64,000 bases of DNA. Origin: Mycolicibacterium cosmeticum (lineage in GTDB: Bacteria; Actinomycetota; Actinomycetes; Mycobacteriales; Mycobacteriaceae). The stretch's first letter is position 1. Every line of letters begins with the position of its first letter. The stretch is from NCBI GenBank assembly GCA_016197365.1, contig JACPVS010000002.1, positions 1-64,000 of the forward strand, read 5' to 3'. The translations under genes and the position numbers were made by a program. Shown here in pieces: positions 30,010 to 39,312 of the stretch. Under the pieces are notes generated by a model, which made no database searches, had not been told where the DNA came from, and worked only from the letters and a program-made list of their open reading frames with translations.

Positions 30010-30705
30010 CTAGCCAGTTGGGCAGCTGGTGGCCGCATCCCGCAATACCGCGGCCGAAGGCATGTCGACCGGCAACCCGTAACCGCGCAACACCGCGGCG
30101 AACTGCACTGCGTACTGACACCAGAACGCGTGATTGGGCGGCATCCAGCGCGCCGGTTCGGCGTCGCCTTTGTCCTGATTGGCTTGTCCCTCAACGGCGA
30201 TCAGGTTGGCGGGGTCGTTGGCGAAACGCAGCCGCAGAGCGTCGGTCCAGGAGCGCGCCCCCAGATCCCACGCGAGGGCCAGCGGGACGATGTGGTCGAT
30301 CTGCACGGCGGCGCCGATCTGATTGCCGCGCATGAACGCCACCGGTAGATCGGTGTACGGGTCGTGCAGGGTGCCGGTGGCCACCGCCTGGGGGCAGCGC
30401 TTGATGGCCACGTAGGTCTTGTCGACCAGATCGCGGTTGAGGATGTCGTTGCGGGTGTCGCAGCCGTTGTGACCGCCGGGGGCATCGTTGCCGTCGTCCC
30501 AGGCGTCGCCGAAGGCCGCGCGGCGGTAGTCGTGGCCGTGGATCCGGGCCGGGAGTTCCGGGATCCCGGCCAGAATGTCGACACCCGGTGCGACGGTGGG
30601 GATATCGGCATAGGCCAGGCTGTCCGCGTCGGCGCGGGTGAGCACCTGTACGGCGACGACGACCGCCAGCACGACCCCGGCCGCCAGTGGCCAGAGCCGT
30701 CTCAC
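30010..30705 (-). CDS. Exported HNH/DUF1524-type nuclease-fold protein
   Basis: A 231-residue protein with an N-terminal signal or anchor helix (RRLWPLAAGVVLAVVVAVQVL) and a domain of the HNH/DUF1524 type: the motif is QIDHIVPLALAWDLGA, followed by RFANDPANLIAVEGQANQDKGD and WMPPNHAFWCQY. GTG at 30705 overlaps the recG stop as GTGA. It corresponds in place to Rv2972c, annotated as a membrane or exported protein. Family members are secreted nucleases in actinobacteria, so extracellular DNA degradation is possible; activity is not shown. It is odd to find it translationally coupled to a DNA repair helicase. Confidence 0.82.
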   Translation of the reverse strand: MRRLWPLAAGVVLAVVVAVQVLTRADADSLAYADIPTVAPGVDILAGIPELPARIHGHDYRRAAFGDAWDDGNDAPGGHNGCDTRNDILNRDLVDKTYVAIKRCPQAVATGTLHDPYTDLPVAFMRGNQIGAAVQIDHIVPLALAWDLGARSWTDALRLRFANDPANLIAVEGQANQDKGDAEPARWMPPNHAFWCQYAVQFAAVLRGYGLPVDMPSAAVLRDAATSCPTG

Positions 30706-32915
30706 GACATGTCCAGGTACTGGACTCGCTCGGTATCGGTGAATTGGGCGGCCAGTACGTCCAGCCCGGGCTGGCGGGGACTGTCCTGATAGGCAGCCTG
30801 ACAGAATTCGCGGGCAGCTTCGATGATGTGCTGATGGTCGGCCAGGGACAGGAACCGCAGGGTCATCCGCCGGCCGGATTGGCTGTAGCCCAGCACATCT
30901 CCCTCGCGACGCTCCTGCAGATCCAGGTCTGCCAGGGCGAAACCGTCGAGGGTGTCCGCCACCGCCCGCAACCGGTCGGCGGCCTTGGTGGACTCCTTCG
31001 TCCGCGACACCAGCAGGCACAGACTGGGATGTTCGCCGCGACCGATGCGGCCCCGCAACTGATGCAACTGACTGATGCCGAACCGTTCGGCGTCCATCAC
31101 CACCATGACAGTGGAGTTCGGCACGTCGACGCCGACCTCGATGACGGTGGTGCAGACCAGCACATCGATCTCGCCGGCCCGGAACGCGCTCATCACCGCG
31201 TCCTTCTCATCACCGGAGAGCCGGCCGTGCATCAGTCCCAGCCGCAACGTGGACAACGGGCCGTTGCGCAGGAACTCCAGCAGCTGCAGCACCGTGATGG
31301 GCGGCGGACCCTGTTCGTCCGAATTCTCGGACTCGTCGATGCGGGAGGCCACCACATAGGCCTGCCGGCCGGCGGCCACCTCCTCGACGATGCGCGCCCA
31401 CACCCGGTCCAGCCAGGCCGGTTTGTCGGTGGTGAACACGGCGTTGGTGGTGATCGGCTGGCGACCCCTGGGCAGCTCGCGCAGCACCGAGGTCTCCAGA
31501 TCCCCGAACACGGTCAGGGCGATGGTGCGCGGGATGGGCGTGGCGGTCATCACCAGCAGATGCGGGGTGATGCCCCCGGTTGCTTTGGCCCGCAGTCGGT
31601 CTCGCTGCTCAACACCGAACCGGTGCTGCTCGTCGACGACCACCATGCCCAGCCGGTGGAATTCGACGGACTCCTGGATAAGGGCATGGGTGCCGATCAC
31701 GATGCCTGCGGCGCCGGAGGCAATCTCCTCGCGGGCTTCGCGCTTCTGCTGCGGGCTCATCGACCCGGTGAGCAGCGTCACCCGGGTGGCGTCCTCCGGG
31801 GCGCCGAGTTCGCCGGCGGTGGCCAGCGGCCCGAGCACGGAACGCACCGAGCGCGCATGCTGCACGGCCAGCACCTCGGTGGGGGCCAACAGCGCACACT
31901 GGAATCCCGCGTCAACCGCCTGCAGCATCGCCAGCACCGACACGATGGTCTTACCGGAGCCGACCTCACCCTGCAGCATCCGGTTCATCGGCCGGGTGTC
32001 GGCGAGGTCGGCGGAGATCACGTCGAGCACCTCGTGCTGGCCCCCGGTCAGCTCGAACGGCAACTGGCGCAACAGCGCCGCGGCCAGACCGTCGTCCCGC
32101 TTCGGGGTCTCGGGCCCCGTCTCCCCGAGTTCGCTGTAGCGCCGCGACACCAGCGCCCACTGCAGGCCGACGGCCTCGTCCACGGCCAGCCGCTCCTGCG
32201 CACGCGTGCGTTCGATCGCGTTCTCCGCCAGGTGGATGGCACGCAGCGCGCGGTCCTCGGAGATCAAATCCCATTGCTGCACAATATTTTCCGGCAACAC
32301 CTCAGGAACCGGGTCGAGGACGGCAAGCACCTGGCGCACACACCCGTAGACGTCCCAGCTCTGCACTTTCGCGCTCGCGGGATAGATGGGAAAGAACTCG
32401 CGCTCGAAGGCTGCCAGCAGATCGTCGCCCTCCGATGCCTCGGCGATCGACTTCAGCGACTTGGTACCGATGGTGCGCCCGCTCGGGGAGTCGAGCACCA
32501 GGAACGCCGGATGGTCCAACTGCACTGTCTGGCGGAAGAACTTCACCTCGCCGGACATCATCAGCCGGGTGCCCTCCGTCAGATCCTTGATCAGGTAGTC
32601 GGCGTTGAAGAAGGTCGCGGTGACCTCGGGGCGGCGGTTGCCCAGCGTCACCCGCAGATACTTGCGCGCCCGTTTACCCGGTTGGGCGCGCATCGGTTTG
32701 GCCACCGCTTCGGTGATGACGTCGACGAGGGTGACGTGATCGCCGGCGTTGAGTTCGAGTTCCTCGCCCTCGCCGCTGACCGACATGCCGTCGCTGTATT
32801 TGCGCGGGAAATGGCGCAGCAGGTCGCCGACCGTCTGCAGCCCGAAGGCTTCCTCCAATTTCGCGGCGGCCTTGGCCCCCAGCACATTGACCAACCGGTC
32901 CCCGAGCGCGACCAC
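30702..32915 (-). CDS. recG: ATP-dependent DNA helicase RecG
   Basis: Branch-migration helicase that reverses stalled forks and resolves recombination intermediates. The 737-residue product has an N-terminal wedge/OB domain (YLRVTLGNRRPEVTATFFN), Walker A GEVGSGKTIVSV, a DEQH box in VVVDEQHRFGVEQRD, motif III TATPIPRT and the C-terminal helicase motifs (LVCTTVIEVGVDVPN, QLRGRIGRGEH). GTG at 32915 begins 3 nt after the stop of the DAK-domain gene, so fakA-like, recG and HNH genes are co-transcribed, as in M. tuberculosis (Rv2973c). Confidence 0.96.
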   Translation of the reverse strand: MVALGDRLVNVLGAKAAAKLEEAFGLQTVGDLLRHFPRKYSDGMSVSGEGEELELNAGDHVTLVDVITEAVAKPMRAQPGKRARKYLRVTLGNRRPEVTATFFNADYLIKDLTEGTRLMMSGEVKFFRQTVQLDHPAFLVLDSPSGRTIGTKSLKSIAEASEGDDLLAAFEREFFPIYPASAKVQSWDVYGCVRQVLAVLDPVPEVLPENIVQQWDLISEDRALRAIHLAENAIERTRAQERLAVDEAVGLQWALVSRRYSELGETGPETPKRDDGLAAALLRQLPFELTGGQHEVLDVISADLADTRPMNRMLQGEVGSGKTIVSVLAMLQAVDAGFQCALLAPTEVLAVQHARSVRSVLGPLATAGELGAPEDATRVTLLTGSMSPQQKREAREEIASGAAGIVIGTHALIQESVEFHRLGMVVVDEQHRFGVEQRDRLRAKATGGITPHLLVMTATPIPRTIALTVFGDLETSVLRELPRGRQPITTNAVFTTDKPAWLDRVWARIVEEVAAGRQAYVVASRIDESENSDEQGPPPITVLQLLEFLRNGPLSTLRLGLMHGRLSGDEKDAVMSAFRAGEIDVLVCTTVIEVGVDVPNSTVMVVMDAERFGISQLHQLRGRIGRGEHPSLCLLVSRTKESTKAADRLRAVADTLDGFALADLDLQERREGDVLGYSQSGRRMTLRFLSLADHQHIIEAAREFCQAAYQDSPRQPGLDVLAAQFTDTERVQYLDMS

Positions 32916-32917
32916 GA

Positions 32918-34540
32918 CTATTCCACCCCGATCAGCAACGCGTCCCCGTGGTGGTCGGTGCGGTAACTGATCACCTCGGCACCGAGGTGCCGCTCATGCA
33001 CGTGCCTGCGCAGCTGCTCACCCACCGTGTCGTCCACCCCCGCACCGATGAGCACCGTCACCAGTTCTCCACCCGAGGCCAGCAGGAGATCGACCAAACC
33101 CGTTGCGGCCAAGCCGATATCATGCGCGACGATGAGCACCTCGTCACCGGTGATGCCGAGCCCGTCGCCGGGCTTGCACGCACCCGCCCACGTCAGCGCC
33201 GACTCTGTGGCCAAGCGCACCGACCCGTGCCGGGCCCCCGCCGCGGCGCGTGCCATGGCGTAGCCGTCGTCGACGGTGTGGCGGCCGGCGTCGTGCACCG
33301 CCAGCGCCGCCAGGCCCTGCACCATGGATGCCGCCGGGACCGGAACGACGTCGATGCCCCACCCGGTGGCCGCGGTGCAGCCGGCGACCAGTTCCTCGGC
33401 GGCGACGAAGCCGTTGGGCAACAGCATCACCTGCGCGGCGTCGGCCTCGACGAGCGCGCGCAGCAACTGCTGGGCACTGACCGGGTGCCCGGCATCGGGC
33501 CGCAGCACCCGGGCGCCCTCGCCGGCGAACAGACCGGCGGCGCCGTCGCCGTCGACGACCGCGAGCACGGCGCGGTCCCGGGACCGGTGTGCGTGCGGAC
33601 GCGCTCCGGCCAGCGCGGTGATCTGGATCCGGCTGAGCGCACCGGCCGCGAGCCCCGCCTCCACGGCTCCGCCGGCATCGTCGGTGTGGACGTGCACCGA
33701 ATAGCTGCCCGCGGCTCCGCTCGAGGCGGCCGCGGCGATGGCCACCGAATCGCCCAGCCCGTCGAGCGCCCCGCGCAAGCGGTCGACCCGGTTCTGGCTG
33801 CTGCCGCTGAGCAGGTACATCACCTCGAACTGGGGCGTGGCCGCACCGGTGGCGACATCGGCGTGCGCGGTGGCGGCCGGTTCATAGGTCTGCCGACTCG
33901 GCGCGGCACCGGTGAGGGTCGCGGTCATGGCGTCCAGCAGCACCAGCAGTCCCCGGCCGCCGGCATCCACCACGCCGGCCTCGGCCAGCACGTCGAGTTG
34001 GTCGGGGGTCTTCTCCAGCGCGACCGCTCCGGCGTCGGCGGCCGACGCGACCACCACGTCCACGGGTGCTGCCGACGCGGCCGCGTCCTCTGCGGCGGCG
34101 GCCGCGGCCTGCAGCACCGACACGATGGTGCCGGGAACCGCCTCTCCCATCGAGGCCACCACCAGGCCCTCGGCCCGACGCAGTGCCTCGGCCAGCACCG
34201 TCCCGTCGATCTCGGTCAGGGATCGCCCTGCGGTGACTTCGGCGAGACCCCGCAGGATCTGCGACAGGATCACCCCGGAGTTGCCGCGGGCGCCGTGCAG
34301 GGCGCCGTCGGACAAAGCCGCGGCGAAGGCGGCCACATCCGCCCGGTCGGCGCGGTCGTCGGCCCACACCACCGCCGAGCGCATGGTGAACAACATGTTG
34401 GTTCCGGTGTCGGCATCGGCGACGGGGAAGACGTTGAGAAGGTTGATCTCGTCGGTATGGGTGATGAGGTGCCCGACCGCGTTGTGCGCCCAGTCCCGCA
34501 GGCCGGATGCGTCGAACCGAACTACCGGAATGGCGGCCAC
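32918..34540 (-). CDS. DAK-domain protein, FakA/YloV-like fatty acid kinase subunit
   Basis: A 540-residue protein with an N-terminal DhaL-like kinase domain. The nucleotide/metal motif is VFPVADADTGTNM (about residues 37-49), with GARGNSGVILSQILRG and a Gly-rich GVVDAGGRGLLVLLDAM later, followed by a long C-terminal DegV/YloV-associated region. FakA uses ATP to phosphorylate fatty acids carried by a FakB partner; no fakB is in the window. In M. tuberculosis the gene is split (Rv2974c/Rv2975c); here it is intact. GTG at 34540 follows GAGGAGGTGAG. It leads the recG-HNH run. Confidence 0.88.
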   Translation of the reverse strand: MAAIPVVRFDASGLRDWAHNAVGHLITHTDEINLLNVFPVADADTGTNMLFTMRSAVVWADDRADRADVAAFAAALSDGALHGARGNSGVILSQILRGLAEVTAGRSLTEIDGTVLAEALRRAEGLVVASMGEAVPGTIVSVLQAAAAAAEDAAASAAPVDVVVASAADAGAVALEKTPDQLDVLAEAGVVDAGGRGLLVLLDAMTATLTGAAPSRQTYEPAATAHADVATGAATPQFEVMYLLSGSSQNRVDRLRGALDGLGDSVAIAAAASSGAAGSYSVHVHTDDAGGAVEAGLAAGALSRIQITALAGARPHAHRSRDRAVLAVVDGDGAAGLFAGEGARVLRPDAGHPVSAQQLLRALVEADAAQVMLLPNGFVAAEELVAGCTAATGWGIDVVPVPAASMVQGLAALAVHDAGRHTVDDGYAMARAAAGARHGSVRLATESALTWAGACKPGDGLGITGDEVLIVAHDIGLAATGLVDLLLASGGELVTVLIGAGVDDTVGEQLRRHVHERHLGAEVISYRTDHHGDALLIGVE

Positions 34541-34653
34541 CTCACCTCCTCAGACGCACATGCAGACCGCGCCAGCCTAGCGATCGCGCCCGACAATCCG
34601 ATGCGCTGCTGCACAGGTTGTGGACCGTTTTGGTGATCCGTCGCCCCGGCCGG

Positions 34654-34659
34654 TATCCT
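34654..34659 (+). promoter_or_regulatory. -10 candidate for rpmB
   Basis: TATCCT fits TANNNT and lies about 84 nt upstream of the rpmB start, implying a 5' leader of about 75-80 nt. The intergenic region 34541-34742 also holds the divergent DAK-domain gene's upstream DNA. No clear ribosomal-protein operator is visible. Confidence 0.4.
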
Positions 34660-34742
34660 GGTCAGGTTGTCGGGTCGACTCGCGACGCTTTTTGGCGGCG
34701 CAGCATCTAGACCCCCAAGTACTGATACAAGGAGTTCTCGAT

Positions 34743-34937
34743 ATGGCTGCCGTGTGCGATATCTGCGCGAAGGGCCCCGGCTTCGGCAAGTCGGTGTCGC
34801 ACTCGCATCGTCGGACCAACCGTCGTTGGGATCCGAACATCCAGACGGTGCATGCCGTTGCCCGCCCCGGTGGCAACAAGCAGCGCCTCAACGTGTGCAC
34901 CTCCTGCCTGAAGGCGGGCAAGGTCGCACGGGGCTGA
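34743..34937 (+). CDS. rpmB: 50S ribosomal protein L28, zinc-binding form
   Basis: A 64-residue large-subunit protein. MAAVCDICAKGPGFGKSVSHSH and the C-terminal NVCTSCLKAGKV supply the two CxxC pairs of the C+ (zinc) form. Mycobacteria also carry C- versions used under zinc starvation, normally next to other zinc-regulated ribosomal genes; this solitary copy is the zinc-replete type. ATG at 34743 follows AAGGAG. The strong hairpin at 34959-34990 ends the unit. Confidence 0.95.
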   Translation: MAAVCDICAKGPGFGKSVSHSHRRTNRRWDPNIQTVHAVARPGGNKQRLNVCTSCLKAGKVARG

Positions 34938-34958
34938 TCCCAGCCACACTTTGCGTCG

Positions 34959-34990
34959 ATAGGCCGGTGGACTTTTGTCCGCCGGCCTAT
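34959..34990. terminator. Terminator between rpmB and ung
   Basis: Arms ATAGGCCGGTGGAC (34959-34972) and GTCCGCCGGCCTAT (34977-34990) form a 14-bp stem with one G-U pair and a TTTT loop. The arms can also pair on the opposite strand. It lies between convergent rpmB and ung and could work in both directions. Confidence 0.75.
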
Positions 34991-35011
34991 TTGCGTGCGC
35001 TCAGGGGAGGT

Positions 35012-35704
35012 TCAAGGCAGCCGCCAGTCGATCGGTTCTGCCCCCATCCCACTCAGTAGTTCGTTCGTCCGGCTGAACGGCCGGGAGCCGAAGAATCCGC
35101 GGGACGCCGACAGCGGCGACGGGTGCACCGACTCGATGACGGCGCAGTCGCCCTCGGCGAGCATCGGCTTCAGCGTGGCGGCGTCGCGCCCCCACAGCAC
35201 CGCGACCAGCGGCTGCGGCCGGGCCACCAGGGCCCGGATCGCCCGTTCGGTGACCGCCTCCCAGCCCTTGCCGCGATGCGAGGCCGGCGTGCCCGGCCGC
35301 ACCGTGAGCACCCTGTTGAGCAGCATCACGCCCTGTTGTGACCAGGGGGTGAGATCACCGGTCGCGGGCACGGGATACCCGAGGTCCGTGCTGTACTCGT
35401 TGAAGATGTTGCCCAGGCTGCGCGGCACCGGCCGGACGTCGGGTGCCACCGAGAAGCTCAGACCGACGGCATGGCCCGGAGTCGGGTACGGATCCTGGCC
35501 GACGATCAGCACCCGCACCGCCTCGAACGGAAAGGTGAACGCCCGCAACACGTTCTCGCCGGCCGGCAGGTAGCGGTGCCCGGCGGCCAGTTCCTCGCGC
35601 AGGAATTCCCCGAGTTGGGTGATCTGCGGGGCCACCGGCTCGAGCGCGCGCGCCCACCCCGGTTCGATCAGGTCAGTCAGAGGGCGTGGTGTCACGAGCG
35701 CCAA
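35012..35704 (-). CDS. ung: Uracil-DNA glycosylase, family 1
   Basis: Removes uracil from DNA in base-excision repair. The 230-residue product has the catalytic water-activating motif [18 protein letters not shown] (Asp71), a Ser/Asn uracil pocket ([11 protein letters not shown]), and the DNA-intercalation loop [18 protein letters not shown]. Length and motifs are normal. It ends at the rpmB terminator and follows thiL after 18 nt, as in M. tuberculosis (Rv2976c/Rv2977c). Confidence 0.96.
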   Translation of the reverse strand: MALVTPRPLTDLIEPGWARALEPVAPQITQLGEFLREELAAGHRYLPAGENVLRAFTFPFEAVRVLIVGQDPYPTPGHAVGLSFSVAPDVRPVPRSLGNIFNEYSTDLGYPVPATGDLTPWSQQGVMLLNRVLTVRPGTPASHRGKGWEAVTERAIRALVARPQPLVAVLWGRDAATLKPMLAEGDCAVIESVHPSPLSASRGFFGSRPFSRTNELLSGMGAEPIDWRLP

Positions 35705-35722
35705 AACTAGCGTGCCCGGTGC

Positions 35723-36673
35723 TCAGAACGACTGCCAGCCCGCGCTTCCGTGCCACGGCTCACCGTCCAGCTTCACCCCGGCGGGCCCGTCCAGGACCCG
35801 CCCGATGGTGCGCCAACCCGGCGGCGGGGACCCGGCGAAGGTGGCCACCAGCGCGTGATCCTCACCGCCGCCCAGCACCCAGTCCCAGGCGTCATCGCCG
35901 GTGGCGGCGGCCACCGGGGCCAGCGCGTCATGGTCGGCGCGCAGCGCGGGCGAGGACAGATCGATACGCACCCCGGAGGCCACGGCGATGTGACCCAGGT
36001 CGGCCACCAACCCGTCGGACACGTCGGTCATCGAGCTCGCGCCCGCCCGTGCGGCCTCGGCTCCCTGCCCATACGGTGGCTCGGGCACCAGGTGCCGGCG
36101 GCGCAAGACCTCGGGTCCGCTGATGTCCTTGAGCCACAACACATATCCGGCCGCCGAACGGCCCAGTTCGCCGGCCACCGCGACGATGTCACCGGGCTGT
36201 GCCGTGTCGCGACGGACGGGTTCGCGACCGCCGAGGTCGCCGAGCACCGTCACCGACACCACCCACAGCGGGGCGCTCACCAGGTCACCCCCGGCGATGC
36301 CGGCCCCGAATTTCGCGGCCTCGGACCACATTCCGTCACTGAGCCGCACCGCGGCGTCCGCGCTGGTGTGCGCGGGGGCACCGAAGGCCACCACGAACGC
36401 GGTCGGGGTGGCGCCCATCGCCTCGGCGTCGGCGGCGTTCTGCGCGATCGCCTTGCGACCGATGTCGAACGGGTCCGACCAGTCCAGCCGAAAGTGCCGG
36501 TCCTGCACCAGCATGTCGGTCGACACCACGGTGCGCCCGTCACCGGTCAGCACGACCGCCGCGTCGTCACCGGGGCCCAGCTCCACCGCGGGTGGTTGCG
36601 CACGCCCTGCGACGAGCCGGTCGATGACGGTGAACTCGCCGACCTGCGCGAGGGTGGGTTCACTGTCCGTCAT
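35723..36673 (-). CDS. thiL: Thiamine-monophosphate kinase
   Basis: Phosphorylates thiamine monophosphate to thiamine diphosphate. The 316-residue PurM/ThiL-fold product has the N-terminal GDDAAVVLTGDGRTVVSTDMLVQDRHFR, KAIAQNAADAEAMGATP, the ATP-binding GIAGGDLVSAPLWVVSVTVLG and SDGLVADLGHIA and GGGEDHALVATF. ATG at 36673 is preceded by GGAGGCGGGTGAG. It is divergent from a small Lrp/AsnC-type protein and runs into ung. Confidence 0.95.
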   Translation of the reverse strand: MTDSEPTLAQVGEFTVIDRLVAGRAQPPAVELGPGDDAAVVLTGDGRTVVSTDMLVQDRHFRLDWSDPFDIGRKAIAQNAADAEAMGATPTAFVVAFGAPAHTSADAAVRLSDGMWSEAAKFGAGIAGGDLVSAPLWVVSVTVLGDLGGREPVRRDTAQPGDIVAVAGELGRSAAGYVLWLKDISGPEVLRRRHLVPEPPYGQGAEAARAGASSMTDVSDGLVADLGHIAVASGVRIDLSSPALRADHDALAPVAAATGDDAWDWVLGGGEDHALVATFAGSPPPGWRTIGRVLDGPAGVKLDGEPWHGSAGWQSF

Positions 36674-36766
36674 CTCACCCGCCTCCACCCTGAACAGTCC
36701 CGCGACCTGCGGTACGTTTGGTCCCTGCGGCGCAGAGTCTATGTAGTGGAGCGGAGGGAACACCCG

Positions 36767-37009
36767 GTGGTGGAGGCATTCATGCTGATTCAAACCGAGG
36801 TGGGCCGCGCCGAGGTCGTCGCCAAACAACTCGCCGGGCTGCCCGGGGTGCTCTCGGCCGAGTACGTGACCGGCCCCTACGACGTGGTCGCCCGAATCAG
36901 CGCCGCCGGCCTCGGCGAACTGCATGACACGGTGGCCGCCAGTATCCAGCAGGTGACCGGTATCACCCGGACCTTGACCTGCCCGATCGCCGACGGGGGC
37001 GCCCCCTAG
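36767..37009 (+). CDS. Stand-alone Lrp/AsnC-type effector-binding (RAM) domain protein
   Basis: An 80-residue protein made only of the Lrp/AsnC ligand-binding and oligomerisation domain: VEAFMLIQTEVGRAEVVAKQLAGLPGV, then VTGPYDVVARISAAGLGELHDTV and ITRTLTCPIA. There is no HTH, so it cannot bind DNA alone in the usual way. Such proteins are thought to modulate full-length Lrp regulators or act as amino acid sensors; the partner is unknown. GTG at 36767 follows GGAGGG by 8 nt. The -10 TACGTT (36713-36718) with TGAACA 16 nt upstream is a plausible promoter. Confidence 0.85.
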   Translation: MVEAFMLIQTEVGRAEVVAKQLAGLPGVLSAEYVTGPYDVVARISAAGLGELHDTVAASIQQVTGITRTLTCPIADGGAP

Positions 37010-37018
37010 CATTGCGGG

Positions 37019-37564
37019 GTGCCCGATCCCGATATCCAGGACGGCCCGCCACGGGGTCTGATCATCGCGGCGGCCGGCGTCGCCCTGGCCGCGGTCATCG
37101 TGCTTCTCACCTTCGCCGCCATCCGGCAGAGCGATCCGGCGCCCCGCCCGGTGGCGATCGCCGCCGCTCCGGCCCCCGCCGCGGACAGCCCGCAGTGCGC
37201 CGCTCTTCTCGCCAGCCTGCCCGACCAGCTCGGTGACTACCGCCGCGCGGTCGCCGTCGAGCCGGTGCCCGCGGGCTCCGCCGCCTGGCAGCAGACCGCG
37301 GTCAACACCGAGCCGGTAATCCTGCGGTGCGGGCTGGACCGGCCCGCCGATTTCGTCGTCGGGGCGCCGCTGCAGGTCGTCGACGAGGTGAGCTGGTTCG
37401 AGGTCAAGGGTGACGGCGCCAGCACCTGGTTCGCCGTCGACCGCGGTACCTACGTGGCGCTGACCCTGCCCCAGGGATCCGGGCCCAGCCCGATCCAATT
37501 GATGTCCCGGACCATCGCCCAGGTGATGCCGGCCCTCCCCCTCGCGCCCGGGCCCGCCCGCTGA
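37019..37564 (+). CDS. DUF3515 membrane-anchored protein
   Basis: A 181-residue protein with one N-terminal membrane helix (about residues 13-35), an Ala/Pro-rich spacer, and an extracytoplasmic DUF3515 domain containing two Cys (SPQCAALL, ILRCGLDRP) and WFEVKGDGASTWFAVDRGTYVALTLP. It corresponds to Rv2980; the function is unknown. TAGCAT (37007-37012), overlapping the previous stop codon, ends 6 nt before GTG 37019, so a second leaderless transcript could start here in addition to read-through. Confidence 0.82.
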   Translation: MPDPDIQDGPPRGLIIAAAGVALAAVIVLLTFAAIRQSDPAPRPVAIAAAPAPAADSPQCAALLASLPDQLGDYRRAVAVEPVPAGSAAWQQTAVNTEPVILRCGLDRPADFVVGAPLQVVDEVSWFEVKGDGASTWFAVDRGTYVALTLPQGSGPSPIQLMSRTIAQVMPALPLAPGPAR

Positions 37565-37629
37565 GTTTCCTCGGCCGCACCGACGGGCAATCCCGTAACG
37601 TTGGCTCCAGCAAACCCGATAGGGAATCG

Positions 37630-38172
37630 ATGTCACCTTCACATTCGTTGCGAATCAAGCACCTGGCCGCCGGTGTCGCGGGCTGCGCCGTCGTCGCGGC
37701 CGTCGGCGTGCTGGCCCATCCCCTGCCCGACGCCTCGTCACCGGCCGGAGCGCAGCGCGCCGCCTCGGCCGAGGTGATCCTCGTATCGGACACGCCCACC
37801 CGCCCGAGCCCCCGATCACGGGTCGGCACGAACGACCCGTGGGTGTCGAAGACGCAATCCGCCCTCAAACGGCTGAACACCGCCATCGCGGATTTCCAGA
37901 CGGCGATCGAGGCCAAGGACTACCCGGCTCTGCAGGACGCGTGCACCCGGGTCGGCAGTGCGGGACGCGCCATCGAAAGTGCCCTGCCCGCACCGTCCCA
38001 GGAAGCGACGGACGCCCTCGGCGAGGCCGTCTCCAACTTCCACGCGGCCGGCTCCAAGTGCGACGGCTTGACCGCCGAAGCGGGCAGCGGTGCTGTGCAG
38101 TCCGTCGTCGCCGACATCAAGACCGGGATGGGCAACGTGCACGCCGCGCAGGCCGCGCTGGGCAGCGGTTAA
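37630..38172 (+). CDS. Exported helical protein of unknown family
   Basis: Not recognised. The 180-residue product has an N-terminal signal sequence ([23 protein letters not shown]), a low-complexity linker, then a domain of about 110 residues predicted as amphipathic helices ([61 protein letters not shown]) with two Cys that could pair. ATG at 37630 follows AGGGAATCG. The stop codon overlaps that of convergent ddlA. Similar small four-helix exported proteins are scattered through mycobacterial genomes. Confidence 0.7.
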   Translation: MSPSHSLRIKHLAAGVAGCAVVAAVGVLAHPLPDASSPAGAQRAASAEVILVSDTPTRPSPRSRVGTNDPWVSKTQSALKRLNTAIADFQTAIEAKDYPALQDACTRVGSAGRAIESALPAPSQEATDALGEAVSNFHAAGSKCDGLTAEAGSGAVQSVVADIKTGMGNVHAAQAALGSG

Positions 38173-39272
38173 CGCAGACCGGTGCCGCGCGCCACGGCGG
38201 TCTCGACCATGGCCGCCAGCAGCGTCGGATAGTCCACCCCGCTGGCCGCCCACATCCGCGGGTACATCGAGATGGTGGTGAACCCGGGCATGGTGTTGAT
38301 CTCGTTGATCACCGGTCCGTGCTCGGTGAGGAAGAAGTCGACCCGGGCCAGGCCCTGACAGTCGATGGCGCGGAACGCGCGGATGGCCAGCTGCCTGATC
38401 TCCTCGGCGACGCTGTCGTCGACCTTGGCCGGCACGTCCAGTTCGGCGGCGTCTTCGAGGTACTTCGTCGCGAAGTCGTAGAACCCGTCCTCGCGGCCAC
38501 GCACGCCGGCGACCCGGATCTCGCCCACCGTGCTGGCCTCCAGCCGGCCGTCGGCGAATTCCAGCACTCCGCATTCCAGTTCGCGGCCGGGAATTGCCGC
38601 CTCGACGATGACCTTGGGATCGTGCGAGCGGGCCTGCGCGATGGCGGCGGGCAGCTGATCCCACGCCGTCACCCGATTGACCCCGATCGATGATCCTCCG
38701 CGCGCCGGCTTGACGAAGACGGGCAGGCCGAGCCGCTCCCTGTCCTCCAGTTCGAGCGTGCCGTGGTGGGCGCGCAGCACCACCTGGTCCCCGATCGGCA
38801 AGCCCTCGGCGGCCAGCAGCTTCTTGGTGAATTCCTTGTCCATCCCGGCCGCGCTGGCCAGCACGCCGGCGCCGACGTAGGGCACCCCCGCCAGCTCCAG
38901 CAGGCCCTGGATGGTGCCGTCCTCGCCGTAGGGGCCGTGCAAGACCGGGAAGACGACGTCGACGGTGGCCAGGATGTCGCCGGCCGCCTCGCCGAGCGAC
39001 AACAACTGGCCGCTGCGGTGCGGATCCGCGGGCAGGGCCAGCGCGGTTCCGGAAGCGCCGGTCACCTCGGGCAGCGTGCCGTCGGTGATGGCCAGGGTTT
39101 CCGGGCGGCCGTCGGTGAGCACCCACGACCCCTCCGGGGTGATCCCGACGGCGACCACCTCGAACCGTTCGGGATCGAGATTGCGCAAGATACTGCCGGC
39201 GGAAACACACGAGATCGCGTGCTCAGAGCTGCGTCCGCCGTAGACGACGGCGACGCGGATTCGGGCACTCAC
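38169..39272 (-). CDS. ddlA: D-alanine--D-alanine ligase
   Basis: ATP-grasp enzyme that makes the D-Ala-D-Ala dipeptide of peptidoglycan; target of D-cycloserine. The 367-residue product has [50 protein letters not shown], and the metal-binding [11 protein letters not shown]. It is the last gene of gpsA-PLP enzyme-ddlA, beginning 40 nt after the PLP gene. It corresponds to Rv2981c. Confidence 0.96.
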   Translation of the reverse strand: MSARIRVAVVYGGRSSEHAISCVSAGSILRNLDPERFEVVAVGITPEGSWVLTDGRPETLAITDGTLPEVTGASGTALALPADPHRSGQLLSLGEAAGDILATVDVVFPVLHGPYGEDGTIQGLLELAGVPYVGAGVLASAAGMDKEFTKKLLAAEGLPIGDQVVLRAHHGTLELEDRERLGLPVFVKPARGGSSIGVNRVTAWDQLPAAIAQARSHDPKVIVEAAIPGRELECGVLEFADGRLEASTVGEIRVAGVRGREDGFYDFATKYLEDAAELDVPAKVDDSVAEEIRQLAIRAFRAIDCQGLARVDFFLTEHGPVINEINTMPGFTTISMYPRMWAASGVDYPTLLAAMVETAVARGTGLR

Positions 39273-39312
39273 AAACAGGAGACGTTACCGGCTGGCGCCG
39301 GGGCGGGGGGTT

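Noticed and set aside
30010..31020. HNH protein extended upstream to 31020
   Set aside because: The extension lies inside recG on the same strand; GTG 30705 with the GTGA overlap and signal helix is the better start.
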